NCBI GenBank assembly: GCA_036583965.1
Contig: JAZBQD010000027.1
Coordinates: forward strand, 9,587,187 to 9,651,186
Reading direction: 5' to 3'
Source of the DNA: Prunella strophiata
Taxonomy: Eukaryota; Chordata; Aves; Passeriformes; Prunellidae
Length of the DNA stretch: 64,000 nt
Part shown: positions 23,201-35,605 of the stretch, in pieces
Layout: each line of letters starts with the position of its first letter
Position numbering within the stretch: the stretch's first letter is position 1
Program-made: the position numbers and the translations under genes
The notes under the pieces: model-generated
The model's input: the letters and a program-made list of their open reading frames with translations, nothing else
Told to the model about the DNA's origin: nothing
The model's database searches: none

Positions 23201-26200
23201 CTAGAAGCAGAGAAGAGGGTGCTTTAATGAGATGTCTGCACGGTGGCATCATGGTCCCAGCCTGGGAGACTGCTGTGCAGGCAGCACAGCCCTCTCAGCC
23301 ACACCTCACAGCGTGGCCATCTGCCCAGCCATCCACCTAAACGCTGGCACTGTGCAGCTCCTGGATCTTTGCACTGTCAGTCCCCCTCCTGCTGCAGCAT
23401 TTGGAGAGAAGAGGTGTGTACAGGAACTGCCTGCCTGCTGCAGGGATGTGGAAAACTCTGGCTGTTGAAAACTCCACTCAGCTTGAAACAGCATCAGCTT
23501 GCTTGCTTAGCTGCAGTACTCCTCTGTTCCAGAAAGTTCAGGGAGTTATTTGCAGCTCCCAGAGCTAGCTCTGGAACCCTCATATATTTTTATATTCCCA
23601 AAGGGTCAAACACAGACAGACAGACAAACAGACAACCTCCCTGGAACAGAGCATAAAATCTGCTTTGTCATTGTTACAAAGCAAATATATCAGAAAACAG
23701 GAGGAGAGGTAAGGAAGGTGTCATTTCAGGACAAGCCTGGATGGAGCTCTCCTTCCTCCCTCTAACCTCTCAGCATTCCCCTGCAGAGTGAGGGGAAGGC
23801 AGAGAGCTTCTTTAGTGCCCAGCCTTGAGACTTGCTGTCTTGACTCAAACCTTGGATGGAAGGAGAGGGACCTAAGGAGGAACAGGAGCGTGTGATCAGC
23901 ATTGGTGCTGCTGCAGACACCCAAAGCATTGCTGATGAAGGAGAGCTGCAGAGCAGTCAGTGGCAAGGCAGCCCCCGTGGGCTGGGCTGAGGGCAGCACT
24001 CACCATGGGCAGGTCCTGCAGGCGCCGGAACTCCATGCGGTTGTGGTGCTGGCGGTACCTCAGGAAGCCCACCAGGCCCAGGATGCCCACCATGACAATG
24101 AAGACAGAGATCACAGTGATCACCAAGGGGTCAGCCCTCGCTTTACCAGCCAGACTGGGGAGCTCTGCAAGGAGACCAAGGGAATGAGGCCAAAGGAGAG
24201 CCTTTGAGGGCTGCAACAGCAAAGCTTTGTCTTTTCTGGCTCTGCTCAGTACAACCAAGAGGCAATTCGAGGTAGCTCCAGCCCTTTGCCATGTTTTGTG
24301 AGAACAGGTACAAAACAATTACACAATCTATTAGGCTGGAAAAGACCACTGTGATTATCAGTCCAACCTGTGACCTAACACCACCTTGTCAACCAGACCA
24401 TGGCACTGAGTGCCACATCCAGTCTTTCCTTAAACACCTCCAGGGACAGTGACTCCACCACCTCCCTGGGCAGCCCATTAAAAGCAGAGCATTTACCTGA
24501 ATTGTTATCATCACCAACATCCAACACAGAAGTCTTCTCATGCCTGGGCTCCAATGACTGAGCCAGTGTAGGCGTGCTGGTGGGGATGGCAGCTGTGCTG
24601 GCAGACGTGGAGCTGGTCACCAGGGGTGTCACTGTCACAGTACTGGAGGCAGCAGCAAGGGTTGTGCTCCGAACAGTGGAGATGGGAGCAGAGGAAGTTC
24701 TGGGCTCCACAGTGCTCTCCTCTGTGGCACCCACAGGACTCGTTCCTGGCTTCGTTTCAGACCTTGCTGCTGTGGACCTCAGGGTGTGCCCATCAAAAAG
24801 CCCTGACTGAGAGCTGTTAGTTGTTGCTGCAAAATAGGAACAAGCAGTTATTTCAAAGGATCCAGTACAAGCACACTGTTCTGTGGGACTGGACAAGATG
24901 GAAGCAAGACTGTAAGAAAGACTGCTGGGACTATAGGAATAGCAGCTTATTGTCAACCTTTTGGAAAGCAAGCCTTTAGCACAGCCACAGCTGAGCCACA
25001 CTATAACCCACAGTGTTTAGAAAGTCCTTTCAGTTTTCATATGTGCCAATCTGCAATGTCAGCCAACCTCAGCTGGGCCCACAAGGCCTGTCCTTGGGGA
25101 CAAAGGACAAGCAGACAAGCTTAAACAACTCTACACACAGCTGGGGATCACCCCAGAGCAAGACACTGGGAAAGGCCTCTTCATCCCTCCTTACAGGGGG
25201 CACAAAGGGACTGGGTAGCAGCATCCCCTGAGGCTGTGTCAGTGTGCCACAGAACAGCAGGACCATGTGACACAAGCCAGGGAAAACAATGCAGTTGTGC
25301 ATGAACACCATGTAAATCAGTGATCAATCAGTATCTGCCTTGCATTAGGGGTGTGTGACAGCCTGTCAGGTCCCAAGATGGACACAATTGGAATTGCAGA
25401 CCCTATAGCCAGTCCCCATGCTGCCCAGAAGGATCTGAAGGTAGGGTAGGGTTTCCCGTGGTTGCCCAGGGATGGATGAGCTGTCACTTGTGCTTGCCCA
25501 TCTCCATGTTTTGTGTTAAGGGAGGGTGTGCTGCTCCAGGGAGGCTCCCATTGAGCCCCCAGCCCTGATGCCAGAAATGCCCAGCTGGGCAGTGCTGCTA
25601 AGGCATGTTGTTTCAGATTAAATATATGAAGGATGTCCCTGCACACAATCAATGTCCTCATCAGAAAGCAGCCAGCACAATTAGCACCAGAATTAATGAG
25701 GTTTGCAAAGAGGATGCTGAACTAACATCTTTGCAAATAAGTTGCACTGAACTGGCTCTGCTTAGTGTCTCATTCCCTTCTCCCTCTCTCCAGTTAGCAG
25801 GAGAGTGCTCAGACATTTCCAGGCTGAGCATCCTTGAGGCAGGACTTTGTGCACAGGCAGTAAAGGCAAAACCTCACCCGGCACTGTGTTCAGAGGAGGC
25901 GTGGGGGTTCGCACTGCTGGCATCATCCATTTCTTCAGTTGTGCTGAAAGGCTCTGTGGCCTCATGGCTGGGCTGGTTTTCTTCCAGAGTGCTGGCAGTC
26001 AAGGTAGGGGAGGGGATTTCAGTGCTGCTGTTGACTGACAAGCTCATGTTGTCATGCTCAGGATGTGTAACTGTGATGTCCCCAGGACTGGCAGTGGTAG
26101 GAGCCTGCAGTCTCTCTGCCTTGGAGCCTGCCATGGGGGTGGTGGGGATGAAGGCATCATCCACCTCTGTAGCCTGGGTCCCCTTGGCACTGAGTGTTGC

Positions 26201-29200
26201 AGCAGTCAGGTTTTTCTCCAGGCTTGTCTGAGGAATGGCAGTAGTCACTGCACTGAAGTCAGAGGCTTCCCTTGGCTGTGAGGTTGGCGCTGTGCTAGGA
26301 AAAGGTGATGGTGACACCAAGGCCTCTGCTGTCTTCTGACCCTCTGCTGTGGAACAGAGAAGTTTGTCAGAGATCCCACAGTGAGAGGAGAAACAGAGGG
26401 GAAGGACAGAAGTGGAACTCCTCTTTATCCCCTTAATTCCTATTCCAGCACAGGTTCACATTTGTGAAAGGGATTTAAACAGTTCCTCTGTCCTTCTGGT
26501 TTTTGAGGCAGGGACCTGTTCTAGGGGACTTTTTCTTTACCCTCCTCTCTCTCCAGTCCTGTGCTGTTGTTCTCTAGGGTCAGCACCACCAATCCCTCTA
26601 TCCTCAAGCAACTTTTAAACTTTTTTTAGAAAATTTGGGTTTGTTAAAAGTATCACCTGAGACCTGATTCTGTAAGAAATTTAAGTAGGTCTTTGGTTCA
26701 TTGAGAAAGAGTCAAAAGTGGTGCTGAAAAAATACAAGTGAGAAAAATATGGAAGAAGACTTTCTAGCTCCCCTGGCCCAATGAAGCAAAGTGATATTTA
26801 AAAAGACTGTGGATGGCAAAGGTAAAGCACATATTGTGAGTCACCTTAGCAGTAGTGTGGGATTCTGCTGGAGGGAAAGGTGAAATGGGCAGCAAGAGTA
26901 CTACAACTAACAGGGCTGGGGTGTGCTTTGGGAGCTGCTTTTGTGAGCTATTTATGAACACACACCACCATGAAATAAAACTGTTGTCATAGAAATGGGG
27001 AGCCTACTCAGCCTCCCACTGCAGCAAAAAGGGGCAGCTTCCCTGAAGGGAACCTGCAGCAATCAAAGATCCCCCCAGATCCACAGCTGCTAGACAGTGT
27101 GACAGCATAGGGGAGGAGTGAAACCACAAGGCTCTTACACTGCCTGTTCATAAACACAGATCCTGTCAGGGTCTTTCAGGGTATAAACAGGAAGAAAACA
27201 GAGAAATGTGGCCACATCAGGATGGACTCTCCAATTTAAAAACGTCTCATAGTCAATATTTTGACAATTTCTGTTAAAGTTTCTATCCAAGCCACAGAGG
27301 ACTGATGAGCTAATTACAGAAAAAAATAAAGGTACTGAAGCAAATCCATCATCATGCCCCTTCTCTCCACAGTGAAGAAGCATCCAAAGGAGATGCTAGC
27401 AGCAAGATACATTCATCCACCAGAAAAGCAGTCCATTCTTGTACTGTTTTGGGGAAATTTCAGCAATTTTTAAAAGCTCTTCAGAACAGATAGAGTTATC
27501 AGAGCTCTTCTCCAGCTACAGCACTTAACAGGCCCTAAAAAAAGACACAATACATGGCTCTCTCAAGACCTTTGCAGTACCCTGACCAGCTGGAGAATTC
27601 AAAGCCCTGGAGCAGTCTGATGGAGCTGTGCTTCCCCAGCCCGGGGCCCCAGTCCCAGCAGGGCTCCCGCAGGGATGCACAGCTCTGCTCAGCACGTTCA
27701 GAGAATGAGCTCTCACAGGGAACCCCAGATGAGGCAACTTAAACATGAGGACCAAAGGCCTAAGTGATGCTCCCTTGCCTGGATCCAGATGTGCATGGCC
27801 AGAAGATGCCTCCAAATAAAGCAAGCTGCTCTGCCATAGAGCACAGGCATAGGACACACCAATAACACCTGGAAGGAAAAGAGCTGAGCTCTGGGTTTGC
27901 TGGGACCAGGCACCAAAAGGCACAGGGCTTCATGTGACAATTTCCAGCCCTAAACACAGCCCTGCTATTGAGCACGGGGTGGGATCCCAGCAGCTCCGGA
28001 TGCTTGCTCAGTAAACACCCCAGTCACTACCTGCTCCTGCACAGCCAGAGACACAGAGCCGTGCTGTCACCCTGGGGTAAACAGGAAAGGTGGTGGCCAG
28101 GTGCCTGGCCAGTGGCAAGCCTGGCTATGTGCTGCCCTGAATAGCTGGCCTGTGCCCGGGACAGCCTCTCATGGGGTGGCAAGTCATGACTTGAGTCATG
28201 CAGAGGAAAGATTCGTAGAGAGCTGTCTGACACAAAGGTCTGAGCAACTCTGCAACCATCATGCCAGTTTCTGACTAGAAAAGTGAAAGGCAAGATGGGT
28301 GCTAATGTCCTTACAAGCAGCTCGATGGGTGAGGGTCTTTAGGAGAAATGGGTTTAATGTCTCTACCAACCTCAAGCTGCAAAGTTCGTTGCAGAACCCA
28401 GATAGCCTGAACTTCATTGTGGTGTGTAAAACCTGGTTTGTAGAGAATTTTAAATTAGAAGAGATTTTAAATTAGCAGGTGAGGAACAAGGGATTCTTTT
28501 TGAGTATGCAAGTGTTGATGGCACCTCAATTAGCAAGTCATCCAGCCCAGCACATCACAGCACACCCAGCTCAGGAAACAAAGGAGAGCCTAATCCAGAC
28601 TAACACAAAAATTCAAGACATTAAGAGATGATGGTAGGAAGATAGAGGAGGAAAGAGCCTTAGAATGGCCAAGGAAACAAAGGACTGAGAAAATCCTGAT
28701 CACCCAGGGACAGGCAGACAAAAGATTCCCATCACCCATCTGTCAGCTCCTAAGGGGTAAGGGGCACATCGAAAGTCAGCACACAGTCACCAAGCAAAGC
28801 ACCTGGGGAAATCCCCCAGAGGTGCCACTTGTTCCTTGTGAGCTGTAGGTGTTAAAAGCTACAAGCGCCGAGTTCTACTTCAGTTTTAGTTTAAAATAAA
28901 AACACTCTTCCAAAGGGCCTTGCTGCAATGCCACAATTTTTGCTTGCCAGTTTTATCATCCATCCAAAAGGGCAACCTCCTGCCACGAGAAGGAAACCCG
29001 GGGCAAAGCCTGCGGTACAGAGGGCAGAGCAGAGCTCTGCTCAGCTGCCTGTGCCAGGGGGAGACCCAGCGCACCCCGCACGGGCCGGGATCCTCAGGGC
29101 TCCAGCCCCTGGTCTGCTCTGCAGCTTGGTACCCAAGAGGTCGGGAAATCCCCAGCTCCAGCGCAGTCCCTGGGTGCTGATGGTTTTAGTTGTTTATCAG

Positions 29201-32200
29201 TTACCTACAGAGACGCAGGTCAGAGCTCGTTCCTCTGGAGTCTTCCTGGAGAAGCTCTGCTTCCTGCACCACGTGCCAGGAAAGCCATGGCTGTACTGCC
29301 TAAGGCATCGCCCTCACCAGCTTCAGGAGACAAGAGGGAACCAAGTCCTTCTTGTTTCAGATGCAAATGGAAAGAGTTAGTGTGAATGCTTCACCTTTTC
29401 TGTGATTCTCCAAGACCTGATAATTGCAGCATCCCAGGACAGCTGGTAAAGGTGCACTCACCCTTGAATCCATAACAGAGCAGCTAGGACTGTCCCACGG
29501 ATCTGTAAGCAAGACCTCTGACCATAACAATATCTGGGACCAAGGGTGAGCTTACTTTGGTTACACTTCAGCCTGCTGAAGCAGAGCTGGTCCCCTGGCT
29601 ACAGCCCCACTCCTGCCCTGTGTCTGTGCTAACCCTCCAGGCTCAGCCTGAACTTGGTGAGAACCAGAGATCCCAGCCCACATTAGGGCAGGGCTGGTGG
29701 ATTTGGAGCAGTAGCTCCCATCAGACTGTGCTGACTGCAGTGACCTCTGTCTGGGAAACAAGAGGGGCAAAGGAAGAGAGTGGTCCCAGGGGAGGAGGGA
29801 TGCAGCCAACCAAGAAGCAGCCCCTGCCTTGGACAAGGGTGGGAAACACTCCCAGCTCTTTGAGGGGAGGGAGGGCTCTGAACATCAGCCCACAGCTTCG
29901 ACCCCCTCTCCAGCATTGTCTGACAACACTGAGGGATCTCCACATATCAACCCAAGCTCCCTCCAGCCTCAGAACAGACATGTTAAAATTATGCCTGAAA
30001 CAGAGAGGAGTGAAGGAAGCCAGCTCTGCAGGAAACGGGGCCATTCCTGCCTTGTGCTCCCTGCTCAAGATTCAGGGCTGGGGCCAAGCGAGGGGCTGAG
30101 GAAGGTTTGCACAAGCAGCACAGAGTCACTGCTGTGCCAGGCTCGTCACACAGAGTGGGGAGTGTGGTCTCCATCCTCTGCCACAGCAGCCACCCCACCG
30201 TCTATTTGCTTCTCAGAATAAAACAGTGACACAGAGCAGGGCCTCAGCTGGAGCAAGCCCCTCAACAAAATTCTGCCACAACCCTCCTGCTGCTCTCTGC
30301 AGCATCCTCTGCACCCTCCTTCATGTCTGACAGAAACAGCAGCCTGAGCTCCCCTAAGGTCAACACCAACCTAGTTCCAATCCATAGCCTTGAACACTTT
30401 TAAAAACCCCTCTTAGGATGAGATGAAGGTGAGGAAGCCCATGGCAGGCTGGCTCCTGGGGATGGAGGGAGGGAGCAGGGCAGCAGGGTGCAGGCTGCAG
30501 CCACCACTGGAAAAAGTGCACAGAGTCCAGGTGAGAGCTGAGCACAAAGATGAGAAGGATTCCCCCAGGATTACAGAGAAAGTGCCCATGGGAGCAGGAC
30601 TCCCTGGTGTTGATGTATCCTCCTGCACAGGCTGTCACTGTCTGAGGACAGCACCTCACTTAAATCAGCTTCCTACAGAATGCATGTCAAACCACTGCTC
30701 TGATTCATTGAAAAGGCACCCAAACCCTTCTACAATGCTATTTTGGTGCACTAAATGAATTCAATTTCCATTTAAGTGTAACAGCTCCGCTTGCAAACAA
30801 CCTAGTAAAATGGAAAAATACAATGTTTAAAAAGTAAAAGCATAAACTATAACCTGTATGTATCAAAGCAGTTATATCTTATTGCTTAGCAAACTACTTC
30901 ATTAAGTGTAGAAATTATCTTTTGTTGCCAGTTATTACATTTTATGGTTGCCAACCAACAGTAATTAGACAATCTCTTCAAGGAAAAAAAGCTTGAGTAT
31001 AAATGCAAATAAAACCATATAGTGGGATTTAAAACAAGGGCTCTTCATTTAATTTAAAAGCAGAACTGGAATAGCTCCTGATTAGATACTAGCTGAGCCT
31101 GATCTCTCTTCCTGGAATAATAATTGAAAAAAAACAACCAAACAAGCAGCAGAAGAGATTTCTGGAGCCCTTCAGGAAGGTGCCAGATGCACCCAGGGAT
31201 GCTGTAGAGCAAATACCCTCATGGTGATGAAGCAAGCTCAGAGACAGGATCCGGTACAAGGGGCAGCTGCTTTGTAAGCTCAACTCCATTGCAGACCTTG
31301 CAGGACCTCGATGGAGGCAGGCTGCCAGAGGGCTGCATTTGCCACAGGCTCCAGTGCACTCCCTGCCAGGGCTGATGCCCAGTCTGACCCCATCCCCATC
31401 CTGGCAGAGAGAGCCTGAACAGACTCCCTCTGCTCGAGGAGTCCAGGTGGCAGGACACAGGCACTGATCCCACCTTGTAGCCTTTTTGGGGACCATGTGA
31501 AGCTCTCCATGGCAGCAGTTTAATTCACTGCACCCCTCGTGGCCTCTGTGAGCTGCTCTGCAGGCACCAAAACTGGGGGTGCTGAGCACCCAGGTCAGCC
31601 CTGGAGAGCTGCCAGGCCAGGCACGCTGCAAAGCAAGGGCTGAGGTAAGGGACAGGAATAGAAAGCAGGTCTCCTGACTGGGATTGCAGGTGGCCACGAG
31701 CAGAGCACGAGACGGGGGCAGATTAGATATGGGGTGCTGAGCGAGTGTGGCACTGGGGAGGCACAGCCCAGCACCCAGCCTGCCCAGGCAGGCAGGAAAT
31801 GATTCCTCAGGGCATCTGTGGATGCCAGGCCACAGGCTTGAACCACGGCGAAACAAAAAGGGGAGGCAGTGCTACCACCTCAACAGATGGCACTGCACTG
31901 GGAACCAGGACAACCAGGACAATCAGGACAACCAGCCAATGGTGGCAGGGCAGAGCAGGGCAGAGCAAGAGCTGTGGGAACAGGGATGAGCAGCCCTGGA
32001 AACAGCACTATAAATGCTAAACACAGGTACTTCAGTACCAGGAAAACCCATAAAACAGCACAGAAACAGCACAGCCAGAGCACACAGCAGTGGGGCAGCA
32101 CCAGCCTGATCACTGCCTGCAGGAACAGCACCCCAGGGTGTCACATTTTGCCTGGCCCTGCCACATGAGACCCTCCTCACGCAGCCAGGGGAGAGAAATG

Positions 32201-35200
32201 CAAAAAACTTCTTTCCTACAGGTTTGCAGGAAGCTCTATCACTGATCCCCCATTTAGAGGTGAGGGGGCTTCTCCCAAATATCTGTGGCAGGGAAAAGGG
32301 AGAGCAGGCTGCCTTGCTCAGCTACCACTGTCAGAGCAGCCAGTTCTGTTCCACGGGCCACGTACAGCTATGGAGCACCTTGCTTGGCAGGAAGGTGCCT
32401 GGGAGACTCCCATGCTGTCTGGTTTTGCTCCTCAGGAGGGGACTGAGCAGTGGTGAAGACTCCTTTGCCCAGGCTGGGCACACCCATGGCTTGCACGGCC
32501 TGGGAAGCCTGCCCTTCTCTGGGGTTGTGTAACCCCAGTAATACAGCAACAGCAGGGAGCTCTGGCATCAGACAGCCTGGCCCTGCTTACCTCAGGAGTC
32601 ACAGCTGCAGTGGAGGAAGCATTCACATCGTTAGGAGAAATTAATAAGCCAGTTGCCTTAATAGCAGCCCTGTGTCAGCAGGGAGCCTACTCTCCAGTGC
32701 AGTGTGGCATAAACTGGGGGGAATTTGGACATCAGGAAGCCTGCCCAGCCCTGAGCAGTCCCCAGGTCCTTCCAGCAGTGTAGCTGCTGGTTCCATGGGC
32801 TGTGAGGCTTGGGGGATGCATCCTGCCCTGCCCTGGGCAGCCCTACAGGGCTCAGGATGTGACCCCAGACTCAGTGGCACTGAGCCCTATGAAAGCTGCC
32901 CCAGAGAGCACTGTGGGGATGATCACAGACCTAGGGAAAACCCTGTGGCAAGAACTGTGTCTGCCCACCCAGAGGGTCTAAGTGGAAAGGAAGGAGGGAC
33001 AGAGGCTTCTGTACTTTAGATCGTCCATGCTCCTCTTTGTGTGGAGGGATGGGGCCAAGGGAGCTGAAGGAGGTGAGTGCTTTGCCCCTGCCCAGCAGGT
33101 CCAAACCTTCTTGGAAGGGCAGCAGGGACACAAGGCCCGCCCTGCCCCTGGGGCTGAGGGAAAATCATGCGTAGAAATGGCATCAAAAACTGATGGCATG
33201 ACATGAAAGGTTGGGCTGGGAGTGCAGGGTGACACAGCTGGAGGAAACACCCAGAGGAGAGGACCAAGCTGTGGCTCAGTTCTGGGTGCAACAGAGCTGG
33301 AGCTGTCCTGTCAGGGTGGGGCCAAGTCCATCCACTTGTCCTCACCCTGGGCAAACAAAGGGAAAAAAATCACGGGAAATCGTCAGTGGGACCGTGGTGC
33401 CCACAGACAGGGCTTTATGTGCTCCTGCTGCTGCCCAGCCCTGCTCTGCTCTCACTGCTTGCAAGGCAGCTCGGCACGGGAGGGAGAGGCAGAAAAATGC
33501 CCAGACCAAAATTGCTCGGGGTTTTATTTGTAAGGCTGATGGTGCTGGGGGAAGTGGATTTCCGCAGGCAGTGAAGAAAGGCTGCATTGAGAGGCCGGGC
33601 TGGGCAGAGCACAGGAGAGCAGCAGCCTGAGCTCCTCTGTGGCCCTGCTGCAAACCCAGACAGGGAGTGGGAGCAGGCACTGCCCAAAGCAGAGCAAAGG
33701 GAATCTGTGCTGGGAGCAGAGAGCAGCTCACAGAGCTAGGACAAGCCCAGTTTTGGATAAATTTGTCTGGGGACTGAGGACTTCAGGGCCAATCTCTGGG
33801 TGAACCCTTCTTTTCTCCCACCACTGTCCTGCTGAGATTTTCTGGTGTCTCATTATGGGTTGTTCCTTACTAAGGGGCATTTTATTATTGGCGGCATCTC
33901 TTCCATCTATTTTCTATTTTTCACAAAACATCTGGTCTTTCAATCACAGTTGGGATTAGGTAGCAAATTCAAAAGTTATGAGGGCAAGGGCCAGGTCAGC
34001 TGCATAGGTACCATTTCCTGAGACTGTGAAGAATCTTGGATTGGGACACTAAGCAACAAAGATCCCAGGAAAAACTCAGTGCAATCCTAATTTCTGGTAC
34101 ATTCTGGCAGTCTGAGTCTTGGACTTTGCAGCAAGAAGGTTCCTATGAGCCAGCTGGGGCAAGGGGCTCCCTGGGGTTTCTCAGTGTGCCCAGAGTGTGA
34201 GACACGGGGCAGAACATAGCCCCGGGCAGCTCAGAGCTCCTCCTCCTTCCAGCGGTGGAAATCCTGAATCCTTCCCTTGCCAGTGGCTGGTCACCTCCCC
34301 ACATCCCAGCACAGCACAGCCACTCTCGTGTGGGGAGTGCAGCTTCACCCACATAAAGGGCGCTGGTTTGGGACGGCTCCCAGTGACTCAGCCTCAAACC
34401 CAGCTCAACCGCATCCGGCACCCAAAACCTCATCCTGAGTGCTACTCTCGCTGCTGGGGCTCAGCCCCACAGGCAGCCTATTCTAAGGTTTTCCCAGCCC
34501 TAATTAAGTTATTAGAAACTGAGTTTCTGTGTGTCGCCCTCTGGTCTCTATTGCTGCCGTCATGGTGCTGGGGTCTGGCCAGAGTCTGGCCAAGGGTTTT
34601 TCTCAACCACAAAGAAGAAGAAACACGTTTCGCTTCCCGTGCCCCAGGCAAGTCCCTGAATTGCACAGAGCCTTTGTCACTACCAGGGTCACGGGGAAGG
34701 TGACAGCCCCCCGACTTGGGGCACACTCCAGCCACGCGGCAAAGCTCGGCGGTGTCGGTGGACGGGGCTGTCAGCGCCACGCTGCAGACTGTCTGCCCAC
34801 GTGGGGACGTGTTGATCGTAGAGCAGAGCCGAAATACGGCCCGGGAGTCTGCCCGGGGCCGGGGTCTGGCTCCTGCTCCGTCCCGAGTAGCTCCATCCGT
34901 CCTGCCCTCTCCCCGCAGCACAGGGCCCTCGTCCCGCCGTGCTGCGGGAGGCGGCAGAGTTTGGGCTTTGTGCGGGGTTCCCTCGGGGGAAGCTCAGCAG
35001 CGGCTCGGAGGCACCCGCGAGGTGCCGGGCGGGCAGGAGGCTCGCAGGGCTGGGTGCCGGAGGGCGAGCGCCTCCAGGACCGTCGCCCCCTCCCCGCACT
35101 TCCCCTCGGGATCCCGCGGGCGGGAGGTGAGCCCGGGTGGCTCCGCCGGCGGCAGCAGCGCTGCCGGCAGCTGCCTTGTATGGGCAAGGCCGGGACCGGC

Positions 35201-35605
35201 GGCCCGCGCTGCTGCCCGGAGCGCGGGGCTCACCCGGGACCCCCCCGAGCATCCTCGGCCGCCTCACCTGCGCGTCCGCCGGGGCGACGGCGCCCGGGTC
35301 CCTGGGCATTTATCCCGAGTTCGGGGGGCAGGCCTGGGGCGCTGCTCCCCGGAGGGGAGCCCTGGGTGGGGGCTCTTCAGAGCCCTTCTCCCGCAGCCCC
35401 ACCAGCGGGCGGAGGAGCCCGGGTGCCGGCGCTGCCCCGACGGCTGTCCCGGCGCTGCGCTCCCCGCCGCGGCGAGACCGGCGGGATCCCCTCGGTCAGC
35501 CCCCCCGCCCCGGCACCCCTCGGCGGCCGCCCCGGTACCTGGCAGGGCGCAGAGCAGGCAGCAGGCGGCGGCGAGGCGGAGCAGGGCGCGCCGCGTCCCC
35601 TCCAT
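23156..35605 (-). CDS. Mucin-like single-pass membrane glycoprotein, 377 residues, 5 coding exons
   Basis: Exons on the minus strand are 35539-35605, 25878-26346, 24497-24888, 24004-24164 and 23156-23200. The phases (1, 2, 1, 0) are consistent and the total of 1134 bases is exactly 378 codons. Order of parts: a signal peptide (residues 1 to about 23; MEGTRRALLRLAAACCLLCA, then LPA); a Ser/Thr/Pro-rich ectodomain with five N-glycosylation sequons (NLT, NMS, NSS, NSS, NNS) and a small Cys cluster at residues 184, 186 and 195; a membrane helix at about 322-344 (PLVITVISVFIVMVGILGLV); and a 33-residue cytoplasmic tail starting RYRQHHNR and ending LSLYSY. The predicted product is a type I, heavily O-glycosylated surface protein. 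I recognise the tail as conserved but cannot give a confident symbol, and no function can be read from sequence. It lies between MMACHC and TESK2 with its own CpG promoter. Confidence 0.85.
24004..24164 (-). CDS. Mucin-like gene exon 4: transmembrane helix
   Basis: Acceptor GTCTCCTTGCAG; the exon reads ELPSLAGKARAD, then about 23 hydrophobic residues, then the basic stop-transfer RYRQHHNR and MEFRRLQDLPM. It ends in phase 0 at donor GTGAGT. The Arg/Lys-rich segment after the helix predicts a cytoplasmic C-terminus. Confidence 0.92.
24325..24482 (-). mobile_element. CR1 LINE 3'-region fragment (sense on minus strand)
   Basis: The plus strand shows the typical reverse complement of a CR1 3' region: GGCTGGAAAAGACC, ATCAGTCCAACC, TGTCAACCAGACCATGGCAC, AACACCTCCAGGGACAGTGA, CTCCACCACCTCCCTGGGCA. 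The element is 5' truncated. It sits in intron 3 of the mucin-like gene, only about 13 bases past the exon 3 donor, in the same orientation as the gene. Confidence 0.88.
24497..24888 (-). CDS. Mucin-like gene exon 3: Cys cluster and Ser/Thr stem
   Basis: The acceptor CTTCCATCTTGTCCAG gives a start at 24888 and restores the frame from exon 2. The exon begins PTEQCACTGSFEITACSYFA and continues with Thr/Ser-rich sequence (RSTTLAAASSTVTVTPLVTS). It ends GDDNNS in phase 1 at donor GTAAAT. A second acceptor-like site at 24827-24828 (TTTTGCAG) would put the exon out of frame with exon 2. Confidence 0.8.
25878..26346 (-). CDS. Mucin-like gene exon 2: Ser/Thr-rich ectodomain
   Basis: It begins after acceptor TCTGTTCCACAG. 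The 469 bases are open throughout in one frame (AEGQKTAEALVSPSPFPSTA onward), rich in Ser, Thr, Pro and Ala and containing NLT, NMS and NSS sequons. Donor CCGG before GTGAGG leaves phase 2, which requires the 24888 acceptor of the next exon. Confidence 0.85.
26347..35538 (-). other. First intron of the mucin-like gene
   Basis: A stretch of 9.2 kb with no coding exon that I can support. A small 9-bp repeat (AGGACAACC type) is at about 31903-31935. Several open frames over 100 codons (for example 29557-30099 and 31089-31856) have no start context, splice support or recognisable motif, and I treat them as chance. Confidence 0.6.

Noticed and set aside
29557..30221. Overlapping open frames of 115-180 codons on both strands in the mucin-like intron
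   Set aside because: Low-complexity composition, no domain, no splice or promoter support; several frames are open at once, as expected by chance.
31089..31856. 255-codon minus-strand open frame
   Set aside because: Rich in Cys, Ser, Leu and Pro with no motif or family resemblance, and inside an intron of the same-strand gene without a splice fit to its neighbours.
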